Positions 47,972 through 61,223 of a stretch of DNA of 64,000 bases are shown piece after piece. Both the position numbers and the translations under genes were made by a program. Positions within the stretch are counted from its first letter, which is position 1. Each line of letters begins with the position of its first letter. The stretch is from Coffea arabica (taxonomy: Eukaryota; Streptophyta; Magnoliopsida; Gentianales; Rubiaceae), in the NCBI RefSeq assembly GCF_036785885.1, contig NC_092317.1:1614501-1678500 (forward strand), given 5' to 3'. The notes beneath the pieces were generated by a model that saw nothing but the letters and a program-made list of their open reading frames with translations, was not told where the DNA came from and did no database searches.

Positions 47972-50389
47972 GATGTGGATGTCTTGAGTGACTATAGGCA
48001 TGTCTCATCCCTTCCTGTTTGGTGGCTATTATCTTGGAAAGGGTAAAGAAGTCTTTGACTTCTATCTGTGTGTATTACATTAGTAGATTGCCACTTAACA
48101 AATGTTGGCTATCTTTACTGACATGTATAGGATAAGCAATATTACTCTTATTTAATGGTTGGGATGTTGGTTTCATTTTCGTATTTAATGTATAATCTGA
48201 GAAGATTGAAGTTTATGTCTGGCGCTTAATCCAACTTTCTATCTGTTTCTATTTTTATACTTGTCATCCTCATCTCAGCTGCGCTTGTGATTGTGAAATC
48301 TGCTTGATTAAATTCTTGTCGAAACTTTCTTTGAATTTGCCATGAATGCTGAATATTCTAAGTGGATTGTGTTTAAGAAAATCACTATCGACTAGGTTTA
48401 AGGATAGTTGCTGTCTTGCCTAGGTTTAAGGATGATAGTTAAATACGATGCTTTTTGAGGTGAGGATTATGTCACAGTAGGTGGTCAAGTCTTTGAACAA
48501 AGAGATGCTAATGGAGAAAGTTTCCTAAGGTTTTAGTTGTATATTATCACAAGTTAAATATGTAGTACAATAATTCCAGTGTCAAAATTATTTCAGGCAA
48601 ACTGCCTTGAAGACATTGCAGATCAATATCTCTGTCTTTTCTACGTGTGTTTTTTTTTCTTGTTGAAATGAGAGCTGCTGAAGCATTTACATCTTTCTGG
48701 AGTAAAATGAGTAGAAGCCACATGGCTCTCCTGCAGTCCCAAGTTAATTTTTTTTGATTAGTTGTAGTTGTAATAGAGTATAGAAATACCTCAATATAAA
48801 GATACACTCGAAGGTCTTTGGCTCCTGCGGATGATTTCATTCAAATTTAAGGAGATAGTAGAAATATGTGCAGTTACTACAAGTACTGAGAGTTGAAAAT
48901 GAGGAAAAGTAGCTTAAAGTTCCTATTTGTGGAAGTTTAAAGTATTTCGGGGATGGATTAAAAAGGCAAGTAAGACTTGCAATTTCGGACGCATGAAGCA
49001 ACTGTATCAGTGGGAAGAAATGCTCCAGATCTAGGTTGTGACGTGTTCGAAGGTCTGGTCTTTCTTAGGCAATGCAAAAGCATTTGGTTTCTTGCATTAC
49101 CTACTGTAACTTCTTTCCCATTAATGTCAAGTGGAATCTTGCCTATTGAAGTTGTTAGCAGACCACTGATTGCTGTTCTGGAGGCAAAGGTTATACGTTT
49201 GTGGCTTTCGAATTGTTGGTGAGTAATAACTTGCTTGGTATTTAGAGAAAACATTAGTGTCTAGTGCCTATTGCTAAGTTTATTGGTGTTTGAATGATCA
49301 TCTAAGTATGCTGCTCATAGTTGCAAAAGTTTAGCCTAAATGAACTTTGCACGAGCGAATGTTTGTTGAAGCGTGAAGTGCAATGCTGAGACATATTCCC
49401 ATATGTCACCATATTGGTTTAGGTGTGACATCTAAATTAACTTTTGGTAGGAGTTATGATGTTTGATGTATTAGAATTTGGACATTATGGAAGTGCATAA
49501 AAGCTTTTGGTTCAAACAAGAATGTCAAGTGTGTTAGGTTTCTTTGTTTTGCATGGACGAGATGTTACATCTAATTGTTACCTCTAAGGGTTGATAATGA
49601 AGCAACATACAATCTTTTCTCACTCTGTTGCCTCAGAAGCATGCTTGGTAAATGTACTTAGAAATGTTGAAGACATGCTGAGACTGACCAGTACTCACAA
49701 GGCTTGATCTGCTGGATACTTCAGCCAAAAGCTTTCCATGCTAATCTAACATTTTCTAATAAAAGAATGTATATTTTGCCATTTGATTTTTAGTTTTGCA
49801 ATGCTGTTCAATTGAATAAGTCAGGTTACTCTGACTCTGTTTTGCTCTACGACTTGCTCCTTATGCATTGAATAAATGTTGGAAGATCTGAAGGATGGTG
49901 GGCGTGCCATGTGAGAAGTGCTTATATCTGATGTGGACTTTATAGGCAGGTATTTTGTCTCTATATTGTGGGTTCCCAGGTCCTTAATTATTTTTGTGCT
50001 TGATATGATTGCATTTTATCTTGATATTTAGGTTCCATTTAGCTTAGATCATACTTTCTCAGCCCAACATAATTTTTTTAGTGCATGAATACCTAACAAA
50101 TTGATTCTAGTCTTTGCTTAGCTTGAACTTTTGGGCATGTTGCTTTGAAGTCAGAGCAAATGCTTACCATTTATCTTAAAGTGGTGTATAAGTAGGCCTT
50201 GTAGATTTCCAAGTTTTGTAATGATGGATATATGCTAGAAATCATTGATGTCTAAGTTTGAAATATTGCTCAGTTAGCTTATTGGATTATCTTACTATTG
50301 TATTTTAGCCTGGTTTGTGAATTATTCCTCCATTTCATCTTTATTTAGCTGTCTTGGTGGGGATGGATTGGTGAAGCTAATTTTGAGTT
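47972..50389. other. Intergenic, no gene recognised
   Basis: Presumed 3' UTR of the FLX-like gene, then long AT-rich DNA. Short open frames at 48547-48840 (minus) and 48977-49222 (plus) have no family features. Confidence 0.4.
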
Positions 50390-50670
50390 ATAAAAGGTGA
50401 AAAAACAGATGAAAAACTGAGCACCTTGTGGATTGATTGAAAGGAGTGATGAGATTTTGGAAATACAGGAGGCGGAGAGAGAGAGATAAAAGGTGGAAAA
50501 ACAGATGAAAAACTTAGAGCGCCTTGTGGATTGACTGAAAGTAGTGATGAGATTTTGGAAATACAATCGGCGGAGAGAGAGAGAGATAAAAGGTGAAAAG
50601 AAAAAGATGAAAAACTCAGAGAACCTTGTCGATTGATTGAAAGGAGTGATGAGATTTTAGAGAGAGAGAG
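50390..50670. repeat. Minisatellite: three tandem units of about 96-100 bp
   Basis: Units start at 50390, 50486 and 50586 with ATAAAAGGTG, and share GATGAAAAACT, CCTTGTGGATTGA/CCTTGTCGATTGA, GTGATGAGATTTTGGAAATA and a terminal GGCGGAGAGAGAGAG. The third unit is truncated and fades into a GA run. Unit identity is high by eye. Confidence 0.9.
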
Positions 50671-52501
50671 AGAATCTACAGTATTAAGAATCAGTTGAAT
50701 GTGTTGGAAAAGGAGTCCAAGTTTTGGTTCCGATCAGTAACTTTTGGTCTGAAGGATAACAAAGAGAGTAGCTACCTTTTACATTATAGCTAGTAGTACC
50801 TTTCAAGTTCAGCGGTGTCCAAGGTAGTGGATTCTCAGATTAAGTTAAACTCTTTAAGTTGTTCTCTTGAAGTTACAGAGTTCCTTGTAGATGGTTTTGT
50901 CTCAGATGATATTGGTTAAGCTGTGAGGGAGCTTCTGAGGATGGATGATATTAGTTATGTTTCTAGACTATAAGAAGAGATTTTATATTGCTGTGCTTTC
51001 TCGCTGAAAGTGAAAGTTACTGATAGATCACGTGTCACTGCTCCTGGATTGGTAGATATATGATATACTAATCTCTATGGAATTGGATTTTAAATTGAGT
51101 GCGGGTTTTTGTTTTTATGTAGCGGCAAACGAAGTTGTTTACATTTGCTAAAGTGCTAAGTATCTGAATATTTAACTGTTGCACCTTGCAACAGACTACT
51201 TTTGATTGGATATTTTGAGTAGACACTGAATACTCTTTAAATGGCCATGGGTGGAATTGCCCTTGTAAATAACTTTTCTGTTTTAGTTGGTTATGGATCA
51301 TATAGCTGTTGAGTGGACAAACAGGTATTGCTCTTTCCTGTTTTCTGGATTTTCAAGTGCATTTGGACTGCAATATGGTGAATAATGGACTTGCGGTGCT
51401 TTTGAGGGAGTTAACTGTTAGTTATGGTGAATAATGGAAGTGAAGATTGTTTGTTGCATTCTGCTGGAAATTCTTCATAATTGATCTTCTTGAGGGTAGA
51501 GAGGAGCGAAAGCATGCATTTTAAAGGGAATATTCAGGTCTCATTGTAGGTCATCCTTGTCCATTTAATGCTTGAATTGTTTCGCTAAAACAGGTTCAAA
51601 ATGATGTCAAACATTCAATGTGAGGGTGAGTTTTGCCGAGGAAATTGTATTTGGTTATGTAATCTTTGGCCTAGATGCTGGATGTAGTTGAGTGCTTTTT
51701 GAATTTCTTAACAATGTTTCACTGCATTGTGCTGCACACTGTTGCTAAGAATGCCTAATGAAAGGAAGCAAGTGGAAGCATAGTTCATTTAGGGGGCTGC
51801 TTCCTTTGTTTATTGTGGATTTTTATTTGCAACATGTATTCCCATTTCTTGTTTCTGAGGTTATTATTATTATTACTTTTTAGAATTCTTTTTTCCCACC
51901 AAATTCCAGATTCTCTAGGATTTCTCTTTCTCTGACACTTTCTGTATCCTTTCATTTCGCAGACAAGCTGCTACTGGCTATGTTCTTCTAACCCTGTGCA
52001 AAGGTAAATTTACAGAATCAGGTAAGTTTACTTGTGACAAACTTAATTCCTGAATCAACCTAACAAAATGATGGCAATTACAAAAGCAGTAAGTAGTCAT
52101 TAACCATTCTGATATCAAGGACTTTTGAAATGACTGGCTCTCAAGCACATACTTAGTGGATTTTGTCAAGATGTGAAAGCTGGCCCAGGGAATGCCATCT
52201 TATTGGATTTAATTCATTCCGTCTTGACTCGACTGTGCTTTACTTTGATTAAGCAGTAATGGATGGTGAGAGCTGTAGCACTCTGCTGTTTAGTCCACTG
52301 AACCATCTCTTCTTATTCAAAAGTTAAACTCAGTAAATCCCAAATATTTTTTTTTATCCATAAAGAATATTTGAGTGGAACTTCTTAAAATAAGGAATTT
52401 TAAGTTTAGCTTCTTATGTTATATTTAAACTTGGTTGATAGTTTTAAGGGTTAATTGCAGTTTAGGTCTCAGAATTCTGAAGTTGTATTGATTAAGCCTG
52501 C
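50671..52501. other. Intergenic, no gene recognised
   Basis: AT-rich sequence with no gene or transposon boundary I can support. Confidence 0.4.
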
Positions 52502-52584
52502 AACAGATCAATTCTTTGATTTTCACCCTTTAATTTCCAAAAATTTGTTGGAAATCAAAGGGTGAAACTGAGATTGATTTGTTA
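52502..52584. repeat. Imperfect inverted repeat of about 37 bp with a short loop
   Basis: The left arm (from AACAGATCAAT through TTTCACCCTTTAATTTCCAA, ending 52540) pairs with the right arm TTGGAAATCAAAGGGTGAAA (from 52548) and on to ATTGATTTGTT, with a 7-nt loop AAATTTG. The inner 21 bp have one or two mismatches; the outer part has several. RNA from here could form a stable foldback. Confidence 0.75.
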
Positions 52585-53261
52585 TTGCCCACTAGACACA
52601 ACCGAAATTCTTTGAAAACTAAGTGGATTAATGTGTGCAGTTGGTTTTCTAACTTGGATTCCAAAAAATACTTTTCTACAAATTTCTAGATAAAATTCAG
52701 TGGTTTGATATTACGTTAAATCTTGGTCAAATATATTTAAATTTGTTTTTATGGCAATGATGGTCATCGATCCTTTGGTAGTAGTTCGATCCAAATAAGC
52801 AGTTCCTCTTGGGATATTCATGAATTTTCTAAGATTGATGGAATATGTTGCAAAAGTTTTGTTTGTTGCAGAGCCTGGTTTTGTTGCTGATTTTCAATAG
52901 CGAATGAAACTAGTGTTTACGCTCATCCAGGAGGTTTGATTGATGGTTTCATAATTCATATGTATGTGCGTGTAAACCAATGGGGCTAGGGGTATCTTTT
53001 GTCAAATGTGAAAGTATTTCTAGTTCAATCAAGAGCTCTAGAGTAGTTTGGTAACACCCTTTTATTTTTTTTAGCCGTTTTGTTTGGTAATACTTATCAA
53101 GTACTCTCTGTTCCGCTGGTTTTCCAAAATGGGGAAGATATGCTGTTTGGATGGCTTTACTTCTGTAGCTCTGTACCTATATCGACATTGGACCTATGCA
53201 TCAAGGCTTTTTCGTATTTCTCAATTTGGTTAATTGTTAGATGACTTTTAAGCGAATTTGA
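52585..53261. other. Intergenic, no gene recognised
   Basis: AT-rich sequence, no support for a feature. Confidence 0.4.
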
Positions 53262-53272
53262 CCTCTTCTCAT

Positions 53273-53523
53273 TCTTTTTTTTTTTTTTTTTTTTTCTGTC
53301 GTAAGGATAACATTTTGTATAATCTACTTTAGTCTAATCTAGAGGGAAGTGGAGCCTAAGTGACGGGATTCTGTTGGGGTAAACCGCTTGAAAGCGACAG
53401 TCACAATTAAGTTGCAAGTATATGGTAAAAAAAAAAGGTTGAACCCTTAACCTTGCACTTCCACCAAAACTTAAAAAGTCTTGATAAGTCTCGGTGGTAC
53501 CACCAGCCAAAGATGTTGTTGAC
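53273..53523 (-). mobile_element. tRNA-derived SINE, minus orientation
   Basis: The plus strand begins with the T run at about 53274-53295, the poly(A) tail of a minus-strand element. On the minus strand the body contains an A-box-like TTTGGCTGGTGG, a B-box-like AAGGTTAAGGGTTCAACCTT and the 3' end TAAAGTAGATTATACAAAAT then GTTATCCTTACGACAG. An 11-bp duplication CCTCTTCTCAT lies at 53262-53272 and 53524-53534. The 3' end relates it to the copy at 20815-21020. Confidence 0.85.
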
Positions 53524-53534
53524 CCTCTTCTCAT

Positions 53535-55008
53535 CGATCAGGGAATTCACCGTTACTGTTCTTTAATCATGTTTTTGAAACTTAAAAAGATGTAATATGT
53601 TTCTGTTTCTCAGGAGTCCCGAAGCTTTGGCAGCGCTACTCATGTTGAATAAGTTAATTTTGTGGGGTAAAATGCAGTATGCCGCAAGGGTTGTTGATAA
53701 TCTGCTTTATGCTTTGTTCGAGCATCATCTGTATAGTTTTAGGATCAAGACATTGAAAGCACAACAGTAAACAAACTAAAACATTGAAGTACAAAAGGAT
53801 AAGAGAATGCAGATTGACTTGTATAGCTGGCAATCCCGTCAAAGGAAAGCCAAAGTTTATCAAGGAAAACTACTTCCACAGTAAAAATTATCCTCTGCGA
53901 ACATCAAAACTTATTCTGCCTGCTCAACGTACCCAATTTGTCTCAAATTATACATCTTAAATGAAACTGCAGCAATTAAGAGGAAATATTGTAGTCAGTA
54001 GAAATAAAATAAATCTTTTATTATTATTTTTTAATGTCAACATATGTTCAGAAAGTGCGAGGAAGCAAAAGTGCATATGTTGTCACCGGCATGAAAGAGA
54101 CGATCCGATCCGTCTTCCCGGATACTCACCATTAATCTTTTCATCAAAAGCTGCCAGAGGATGGAATCTGCCTAGTACATGAACAAACTCATCAAATTCA
54201 ATCACCCCATTTTTCTTAGTACAAGGGTAAATAAAAGTTACAATATTACATTATATGACCTGGCAATGCATTAGTTAACACTTTTTTTTTTTTTTACCTT
54301 GTCCGATTAAAATTCTACTACGCCAGCTAGCCCTTTCTCAACAACATTTCCTATGAACGATTCATAAGCTACAACAAAATCCCGGTGCACTGGACAACAA
54401 ACTAGTAGATTCCTCCAGTTGAGGAAATAATTTATCGGAAACAAATGCACAAACAAAGAAGTGAAAAAAAAAATTGCAATGTGTAAAATAATTGTAATAC
54501 ACTACCCAAAACAAGCAATAAAAGAAGCTCCATAATCAATTTTGTGTTTTTAAAATCGTATTTTTTTTTATAGGTAAACTAATTTTACCACTCAAACCAA
54601 TCCATCTTTCCTGGAGGAGACGCTTACCAATTCAGGCCTTCAAAACAGTCCATTACTACTAGCAGTGGGTCATGTGAAATTTTCCTTGCACCCGTGTTGC
54701 CTACCTTCCCCGTAAAGGGTAATGGTAGATCAACGGCCCCTTCGGCGGTGGGTCCTTGGCTCCGCGGAAATACAAATTTTTTTAATAATTTTTTTTTTGA
54801 TACTCCATAATACAATTTGAAAAAAAAAAAAAAAAAGGTCCAATTAATGCAATTGGAACAATCTCAGCTCAAATAGTGGTAGTATCACTGAAGCTCTCCG
54901 TGAGCGAGTCTCATGCTTAGTGAGGATTGAGGAATTAGCAAATTGTAGTAATAGTAGTGCTTCAAGTAAACTTTTTTGCTCCAATTCATGATGTGAAAAC
55001 TGCAAGAT
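53535..55008. other. Intergenic, presumed promoter of the thioredoxin gene at the right
   Basis: AT-rich with several homopolymer runs (54284-54295, 54822-54837). A GC-richer patch at about 54640-54770 is unrecognised. No gene supported. Confidence 0.4.
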
Positions 55009-57326
55009 ATGCTGGGAAATCCTGTTATTCAATACAAATCTGGTGATGTTTTACAGTTCTCTATTCGTTCCGCTCGCATATGCTACCACCTCCAAGTGGG
55101 TACAAGAAGCAAATTGAGGGGATGGGATCAGAATATTAGCTGCTCCCTTTTTCTCAAGCCTCGTCTTGATTGCGTCCGTACAAGACCTCTAGTTCGGTTC
55201 AAGGTAAGGACTTTGTTTCTTTTTTGCTTTTATGGGAAGCCTTATTTTTTCAATTAATTGACTGAATTCTGATTGCCCAGTTGAGAATTCTTGTTGATAT
55301 AGGTTTTTGTCTAAATGTATTTTTTAAGGTTCTTTAGATGTTCTTCATTGGTGTTCCTAAATGCTTGGAACTTCTATTTCACACTTTGAACCAAGTTTGC
55401 TTTTTAAAAAAAAAAAAAATCATTTTTACTTATTTGTCTGAGATCGACAACTAGGATTAAGTCGATAGCGAGGCAGTGGTGATACTGTAGAAAAATTTCG
55501 GGGAGTTCACAGTGCCGTGAAAGAAAATAGAAAACAATTTACTTCAGAGTAGTTATTAAATGCTTGCTTAGACCATTTCCAAGAACTGAAATCGTTAATC
55601 AAGGAGTTGGAAGATTTTGGAAGGAAAAGACGCTCCTTGCTAGGAAGCATAAGAGGAAAGAAGAAATTTAACGAAGCAAGAGGTTAGATGCTGGAATTGC
55701 ATCCTGGATGGGAAGCTGGGTTGCCTGAGGATATTTGTTCGTTTAAAATGAGAATGGAACGTGGACAGCCATTAATTTGAAACAATGGTATAGTTTAGTG
55801 AAGTTATGCGTCTTAAGTAGATTCTGTAGGCATTTTGCTTTTGGCAGTAACATTGTGTCAACATTTGTTTCCATGTGATGATAAGGGGAAAACGTTAACC
55901 TGTCTAGGTGTCATTTATCAACCGCACTAATCTTTGCCTCAAACATCAAAGATGTATGACATATACAATTTATGCGTCCAAAGGAGCCATGGTTTACACC
56001 ACACATTGTGCTGCTATGACACGCTCGTTTTGGACAAATACTGGAGTTTTTAAGTAGATTGTCATGTTTAATAGAGCTTTTCTTGGACAATCCTTGCAAT
56101 AATCTATAGGTATATTTTCTGCGAACCTCAGGTACGTGCAGTTGCTGAAGAAACTGACCAGCCAAAGTGGTGGGAAAAAAATGCTGGAGCAAATATGGTT
56201 GACATTCATTCAACACAAGAATTTGTTGATGCTTTAAGTCAAGCTGGAGATAGCTTAGTGATCGTTGACTTCTATGGCACGTGGTGTGCCTCTTGTCGAG
56301 CATTATTCCCCAAAGTAAGTATATGCTCTACCTGTGATCCTGGAAAGTTTGTCCTTTCTTGCCCCATAATAGGCATTCTATGCTGAACTACTAAATCATA
56401 CTTAGAATATCAGTCTATACACTTGTATTTTGCTCAGCTTACTTATTTCTTCCCACCCAAACCGGGATGGTATAATCTATATAACCTTTTGTGAATGTAT
56501 TTTCAGGAGTTTAACTTTCATTTGCTATCTATACGTTGTGATTTTATTTTCTTTTGCTTAAAATCTTGATATTGCTGTAGCTCAATGTTAAGTTCTGCAT
56601 TTTTTTTTAAAATGCTGTATCTTCATTGATCAGCTCTGCAAAATAGCTGAAGAACATCCAGAGGTTCTCTTTCTCAAGGTAAACTTTGATGAGAACAAGG
56701 GTTTGTGCAAAAGTTTGAATATAAAGGTCCTTCCATATTTCCACTTCTATCGAGGAGCTGATCGCCTGGTTGAATCGTTTTCTTGTTCTCTGGCTAAGGT
56801 GTGTGAATTTAGTTCTATTTTACTAAATTCGGTGTTTTTTAATATTGGTTTATAGCACATTAACTGTTTCCGAACTCTTCCTTTCTGCTTTCTCTTTACC
56901 TCTTTAGCCATGTTTCCTGCTTCCAACCCAAAGAAACACCAAATGAAAACAAACTAAATACAACAGAAAACAAGAGAAGAAATAGCAAGAAAAGAATTAC
57001 TCCTAAATCTAGTAACGTGAAGAAAGAGAATGTCTGTGATGATCGTCCACCAATTTTGAACTGTCTATGCAGTAAAAATCAGGTATAATCAGCCATTTGT
57101 CACTGAAAACTGTTCTGCATAGTCACTGTGGTGCATATTTGGATTTCCTGGTGGTAGATAGCCACAGCTGTGAGCCACACTGCTTTGGTACCTCATGGAT
57201 TATATGTTTGTTCTTTTGCATGGAATTGCTTGGTTGAGCCTTTTTCCAACTAATATGCAGATTCAAAAATTAAAAGATGCAATTGCTACCCACAACCCAA
57301 CCTGGTCAGGAGGGAAGTATTCCTAA
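55009..57326 (+). CDS. ACHT-type atypical thioredoxin, plastid (ACHT4/5-like), four exons
   Basis: ACHT proteins are thylakoid-associated atypical thioredoxins that oxidise 2-Cys peroxiredoxin and other plastid targets. Exons 55009-55203, 56132-56314, 56634-56798 and 57261-57326, all GT-AG, give 202 residues. The first 65 residues are Ser/Arg/Leu-rich with few acids, as in a chloroplast transit peptide. The thioredoxin domain starts at [20 protein letters not shown], with the active site [15 protein letters not shown] (Cys117 and Cys120) and later [34 protein letters not shown]. The WCASC site and VDIHST stretch match ACHT4/5 rather than ACHT1/2. The last exon adds only 21 residues (ending WSGGKYS), shorter than I expect. 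The start is the first in-frame ATG; N-terminal assignment is less certain than the domain. Confidence 0.85.
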
Positions 57327-58275
57327 GGTCTGGCACTCCTTGCAAAGTACTCCTAAGATTATGCTGAGGGATGTCTCTACCTTCCTCGAGTATCTGCTTG
57401 GATCAGGAGATGATCAAAGGTTGGCATCCTCACCCTCTGTATTGGTATAGCAGTTTTTTAGCCAGTCCAATTGGGTGTGCTAAATCTTTGCTTCCTCTAT
57501 AAGAATTCTTCCAAAACCACTCATATTTCTTGTAAAGTAACAGTTGATAGTTCACAAATTACCTCAAAATTGACCGGTGGAAAAGGTTGTAAAGATGAAT
57601 GTTTGAAAAAAGAAAAGCTTCCATTCAGTAGTTTTTTTGTAGTGTTGGTGTTTTAGGTGAATTTTACAGTAACTTTACTGGACTTTCGCATTTGATCAAG
57701 CACTTCTTAGTTTCAACGTTGCTTGTCAATCGTAAAAGAGTAAATATGTCGTGCTACTGCTTCAAGAAGGTAGTGTTTGTTTACCCATTCACTGACGTGG
57801 GTTCCATTTCTTTGCCATCTGTGGCAAAGACTAATATTTTGTCATGGCTTCTTCTTGGAGCTAGTCGCGGATTACAATTCGAAAAGGAAAAGATAATGCA
57901 GGGTAATTGAGAGAACAAGTTAATTTGGAAATGATATAAATGAAGAAACTCTGAAACCGTAATCTGTCAGGGCTTGTCAGGCATGATTTTAGCTGCACGG
58001 TGGTGATGTGGAAGAAAAAAGATCAATTTCACCCCGTCAGTTATTTAAGACATCTAAAGCAGATGTTGACTATTTGAGTTACACGGGAAACTCGAAGGGA
58101 GAAAGATTAAACCAATTCATGTAGTATATACAGTGTACAATGTTAATCTGGAGAATTTGCTGTTGCAATAAACGAAGTGCTATATTCCCATTTTTCTTAG
58201 CGTCCACCTGTTACTCTTAGCCTGAAGGCCTGCACCAAACCCAGCGATGAAGTTACTTTCAGATGGATGCTTCGA
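57327..58275. other. Region between two convergent genes
   Basis: Contains the presumed 3' UTRs of the thioredoxin (plus) and phospholipase D (minus) genes. The open frames here have no family features. The repeated words TATTCCTAAG and TACTCCTAAG at about 57319 and 57348 are only a local oddity. Confidence 0.45.
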
Positions 58276-61223
58276 TTACGTAGTGAATACAGGTGAGAGA
58301 AATTTTGATCTTTTGCCCTTTATTGGTGTTCTTGTATCTGGGAAGTGATAATTGCCCTCCGCAAGATCCTGGACACAACCTTCCTTGGTTACATTCACAG
58401 GGTACGTGAGTAAGTGGGTCCTTTTCATGTCGACCACTTCATCTGCACTGTAAACTTCCCACATTTGCTCTCCAATTGATCGGATTCTCTGGACACATTC
58501 CAAGGACCGAGGATCCTGGAATACTTCTTCAGCTTGACCTGTATGTTCATACCACAGTGACAATCGAAAAGCATGAATATCTCCACGATCCATTCTTTCT
58601 TCACTGCTTTTAGACCGGTGGCACCCTATTGCAATCTCAGTGTCACGTTTCCCGTCCATGGATCTTTGGTTCACATTGGCCGAGCCTATCAGCATATAAG
58701 TGTCGTCCACTGCAATGAGAGAAGTAAAAACAGGACGTATCAGAGACAGCAACATTGGGTAACACTACTGGTATTATCATCATAGTGCAATGAATTTGAA
58801 TATTTAAATCCCAGTATCATCTAGGGTTTACTCATAGGTTCATAGGTCCTACCTATCATTAGCTTGGAATGAACATACACCATGAATCTCCTCTGTTTTT
58901 GAGCATTCCAGTAATGTGTTTCGGGATGAGGAGAATATGGAGGAACAAATTCTCCTTTCACTTCGTTTTCCCTATTTGCTAGGCAGAAGAAATTCAAGTA
59001 ATCTCTTGGATGCCCTGGCTCACCCCTTTCTTCTAAAGCTTCAGCTATCAACTTGTACATCATCTTCATTGTTTCCCTTAGCCAGTGTAATATGTCATGA
59101 ACTGATTCACTCTCTGGAGCACCTTCTGGCCACATTGGTATTACTATATAAACTGCAAATCGCTCTTTGGCTTTTATTTTGTTTGCAACTTTTAGTGCAA
59201 TCTCAACGGGAATCAAGTTTCTGCAGCCACATTGTTGATCTTTCTCCCATAGATGGCATCCTCCTAGAAAATATTGGTTTTCTATATATATGAATCTATC
59301 TGCCCGCCTAATTGCTTCCACATAAGCTTCATGGATGCTTCGTTCAGTGGACATGTTTCTTGGCAAAGGAATCGCTGATACGTGGTCAATTGATCGAAAA
59401 ACTTGAACATTCCAATCCCTTTCGGAGGAAATGCTTGTAGAATGCTGATTAGACAGTTCAGGAATGGAGCTGAGCGGAACTAGAAGCGATGGCTCAAATT
59501 GCTTCGTCCACCTTTGCTCAAAATTTGTTAGGACGTCCAATGCAGCTTGCCCTGCGATACAAGCATGCGTATCATGCCATGGCTCTCTTGGTCCTCCTTT
59601 ATGAAGGCTAGCTCCAGATATGCTCGTTTGATAAAAATCATAGCAATGTGCTTCTGTATTTAGTGTTTTAAATAATGAGTGGTCTTGTGTGTCATAACGG
59701 CCATCACAAAGATCCAAGCCACCAATAAAGCTCAGGATTTCTCGATTTGTTGAAGATTGCTGCACTCGGGTGTCTACAGTTATAGTCTTCTGATGGTGAG
59801 AGAAGACTGTAGGGAATTTATCATGCAATCTGGGGCACAATTTGCATATTACTTTGGTATGTTTGAAATATGCCAGGGAATCTTCATCATGCGTTTTCAT
59901 TACTCCTTGATTCTTGATAATTGGCAAGGAAGTTTCGTCATCCCAAAGCAGAATTCTAACAGCGACCCCTTCCTCTGCTTTACGCTTCAATAACTCCCCA
60001 AGCTTCACTCCTCGTGCATGTGGAAGATCCGTATTGGGATCACGAACCTGGAAATGGTGCTTGAGTTTTAAGGGGAAAGAAAGATTCTCCTGAAGGACAG
60101 GGTAAAGACTAAAGTATGAGCCACATTTTTCAACTTACTAGTATGATTTTCGGATTTAAGGACCATCCTGCAATGTAAACCAAATGCTTTGCCCCCTCAA
60201 TGGCTTTGTATACGTCCTCCCACAGCTTTTTGGGTGTCTGGCAAAGAGCAGATGGAGGTTGGAAAGAAGCACACTGGTGAGCGTCCTGATAGAGTGTGAC
60301 ACTGCAATTTGATCTCTGAGGAAATGTAGCATTCTTCAACCCCTGATATGCATCGTTTGCTAGTACTTTCTCCCAACTTGATTCATATTCTGCTGGTTTG
60401 AACCATAAGATATACTGTAATTTAAGTTTCAGATTTGGCTTACCATTTTCCCCGCAAAGAGGAAAGAAGCCATTGATCAAACTTGCTCCATCCAGAAGCT
60501 GATTGGCCAAAATTTTGATTTTCCCCAGGGTGGAGCACCTTGTCTTGAGGGCAATTGTAATGATAGTGTCAGATGGATGAGCACAGAGAATTTGAAAGGT
60601 TTGGTTCCAGATACGGTCATGTTCGTGTGCTGTCTCTGCTACTTTTTTGTTGGCAATTTTGATAGTCACGTAGGCAGGCTTTTCATTTGCCACACACTGC
60701 ATAACAGACAAAGTTCACTGACTAAATTCTTCTTTAAAACGTCCAGTCTTGCTGGCGTATGTCAACAATATTATCGTCTTCTCGTATACAGAAGAGAAGA
60801 CAATCCAGAGCAAAATTCTGGATTGTCTACCGTGCAGCAAGAAGCGATTATTTGTGTAGTATGGTGAATGTGTAACCATTCTTCATTTTATGTATATATG
60901 CTTATGATCAGAATCCCTTTTTCTTGGAATAGAAAATGCAGGGGAGTAAAATTATCACTCATCAGGCAACACAGATGCCATAATTATCCAGACACAAACA
61001 TTATACATGTGGAGATGGAGCCGGGAAGATGAATAATGGTCTAAACTTATACCAGAATTTAGTAGGCAAAAACATTGCGAAGAACTTAACTTGACAAGGG
61101 AAAATGAATTTAAAGAAGAAGATATGAAACACTTACGCTGAAGCGGAAGGACGGTTTGTAAGGTGTGGCATGGCAGATAGTAGCTTCAAGTGTTCCATGG
61201 AAGAACTTGTGTTTTCCCTCCAT
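58276..61223 (-). CDS. PLDEPSILON: Phospholipase D, epsilon/alpha-4 type, four exons
   Basis: Hydrolyses membrane phospholipids to phosphatidic acid; in Arabidopsis PLD epsilon is plasma-membrane bound and promotes nitrogen-linked growth. Minus-strand exons 61223-61137, 60696-60139, 60047-58853 and 58709-58276, all GT-AG, give 757 residues, close to the 762 I recall for Arabidopsis. An N-terminal C2 domain (about 1-150; MEGKHKFFHGTLEATICHAT) is followed by the catalytic half. The first HKD motif is HQKTITVD (His300, Lys302, Asp307); the second is HSKLMIVD (His608, Lys610, Asp615), split by intron 3. Also present are GGLDLCDGRYDT, IYIENQYFLGG and GSANVNQRSMDG. I did not check the C2 calcium ligands one by one; the epsilon type is known to keep few. 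Convergent with the thioredoxin gene. Confidence 0.95.

Noticed and set aside
48977-49222. 81-codon open frame after the FLX-like gene
   Set aside because: No family similarity recognised and a minus-strand frame overlaps it; most likely chance.
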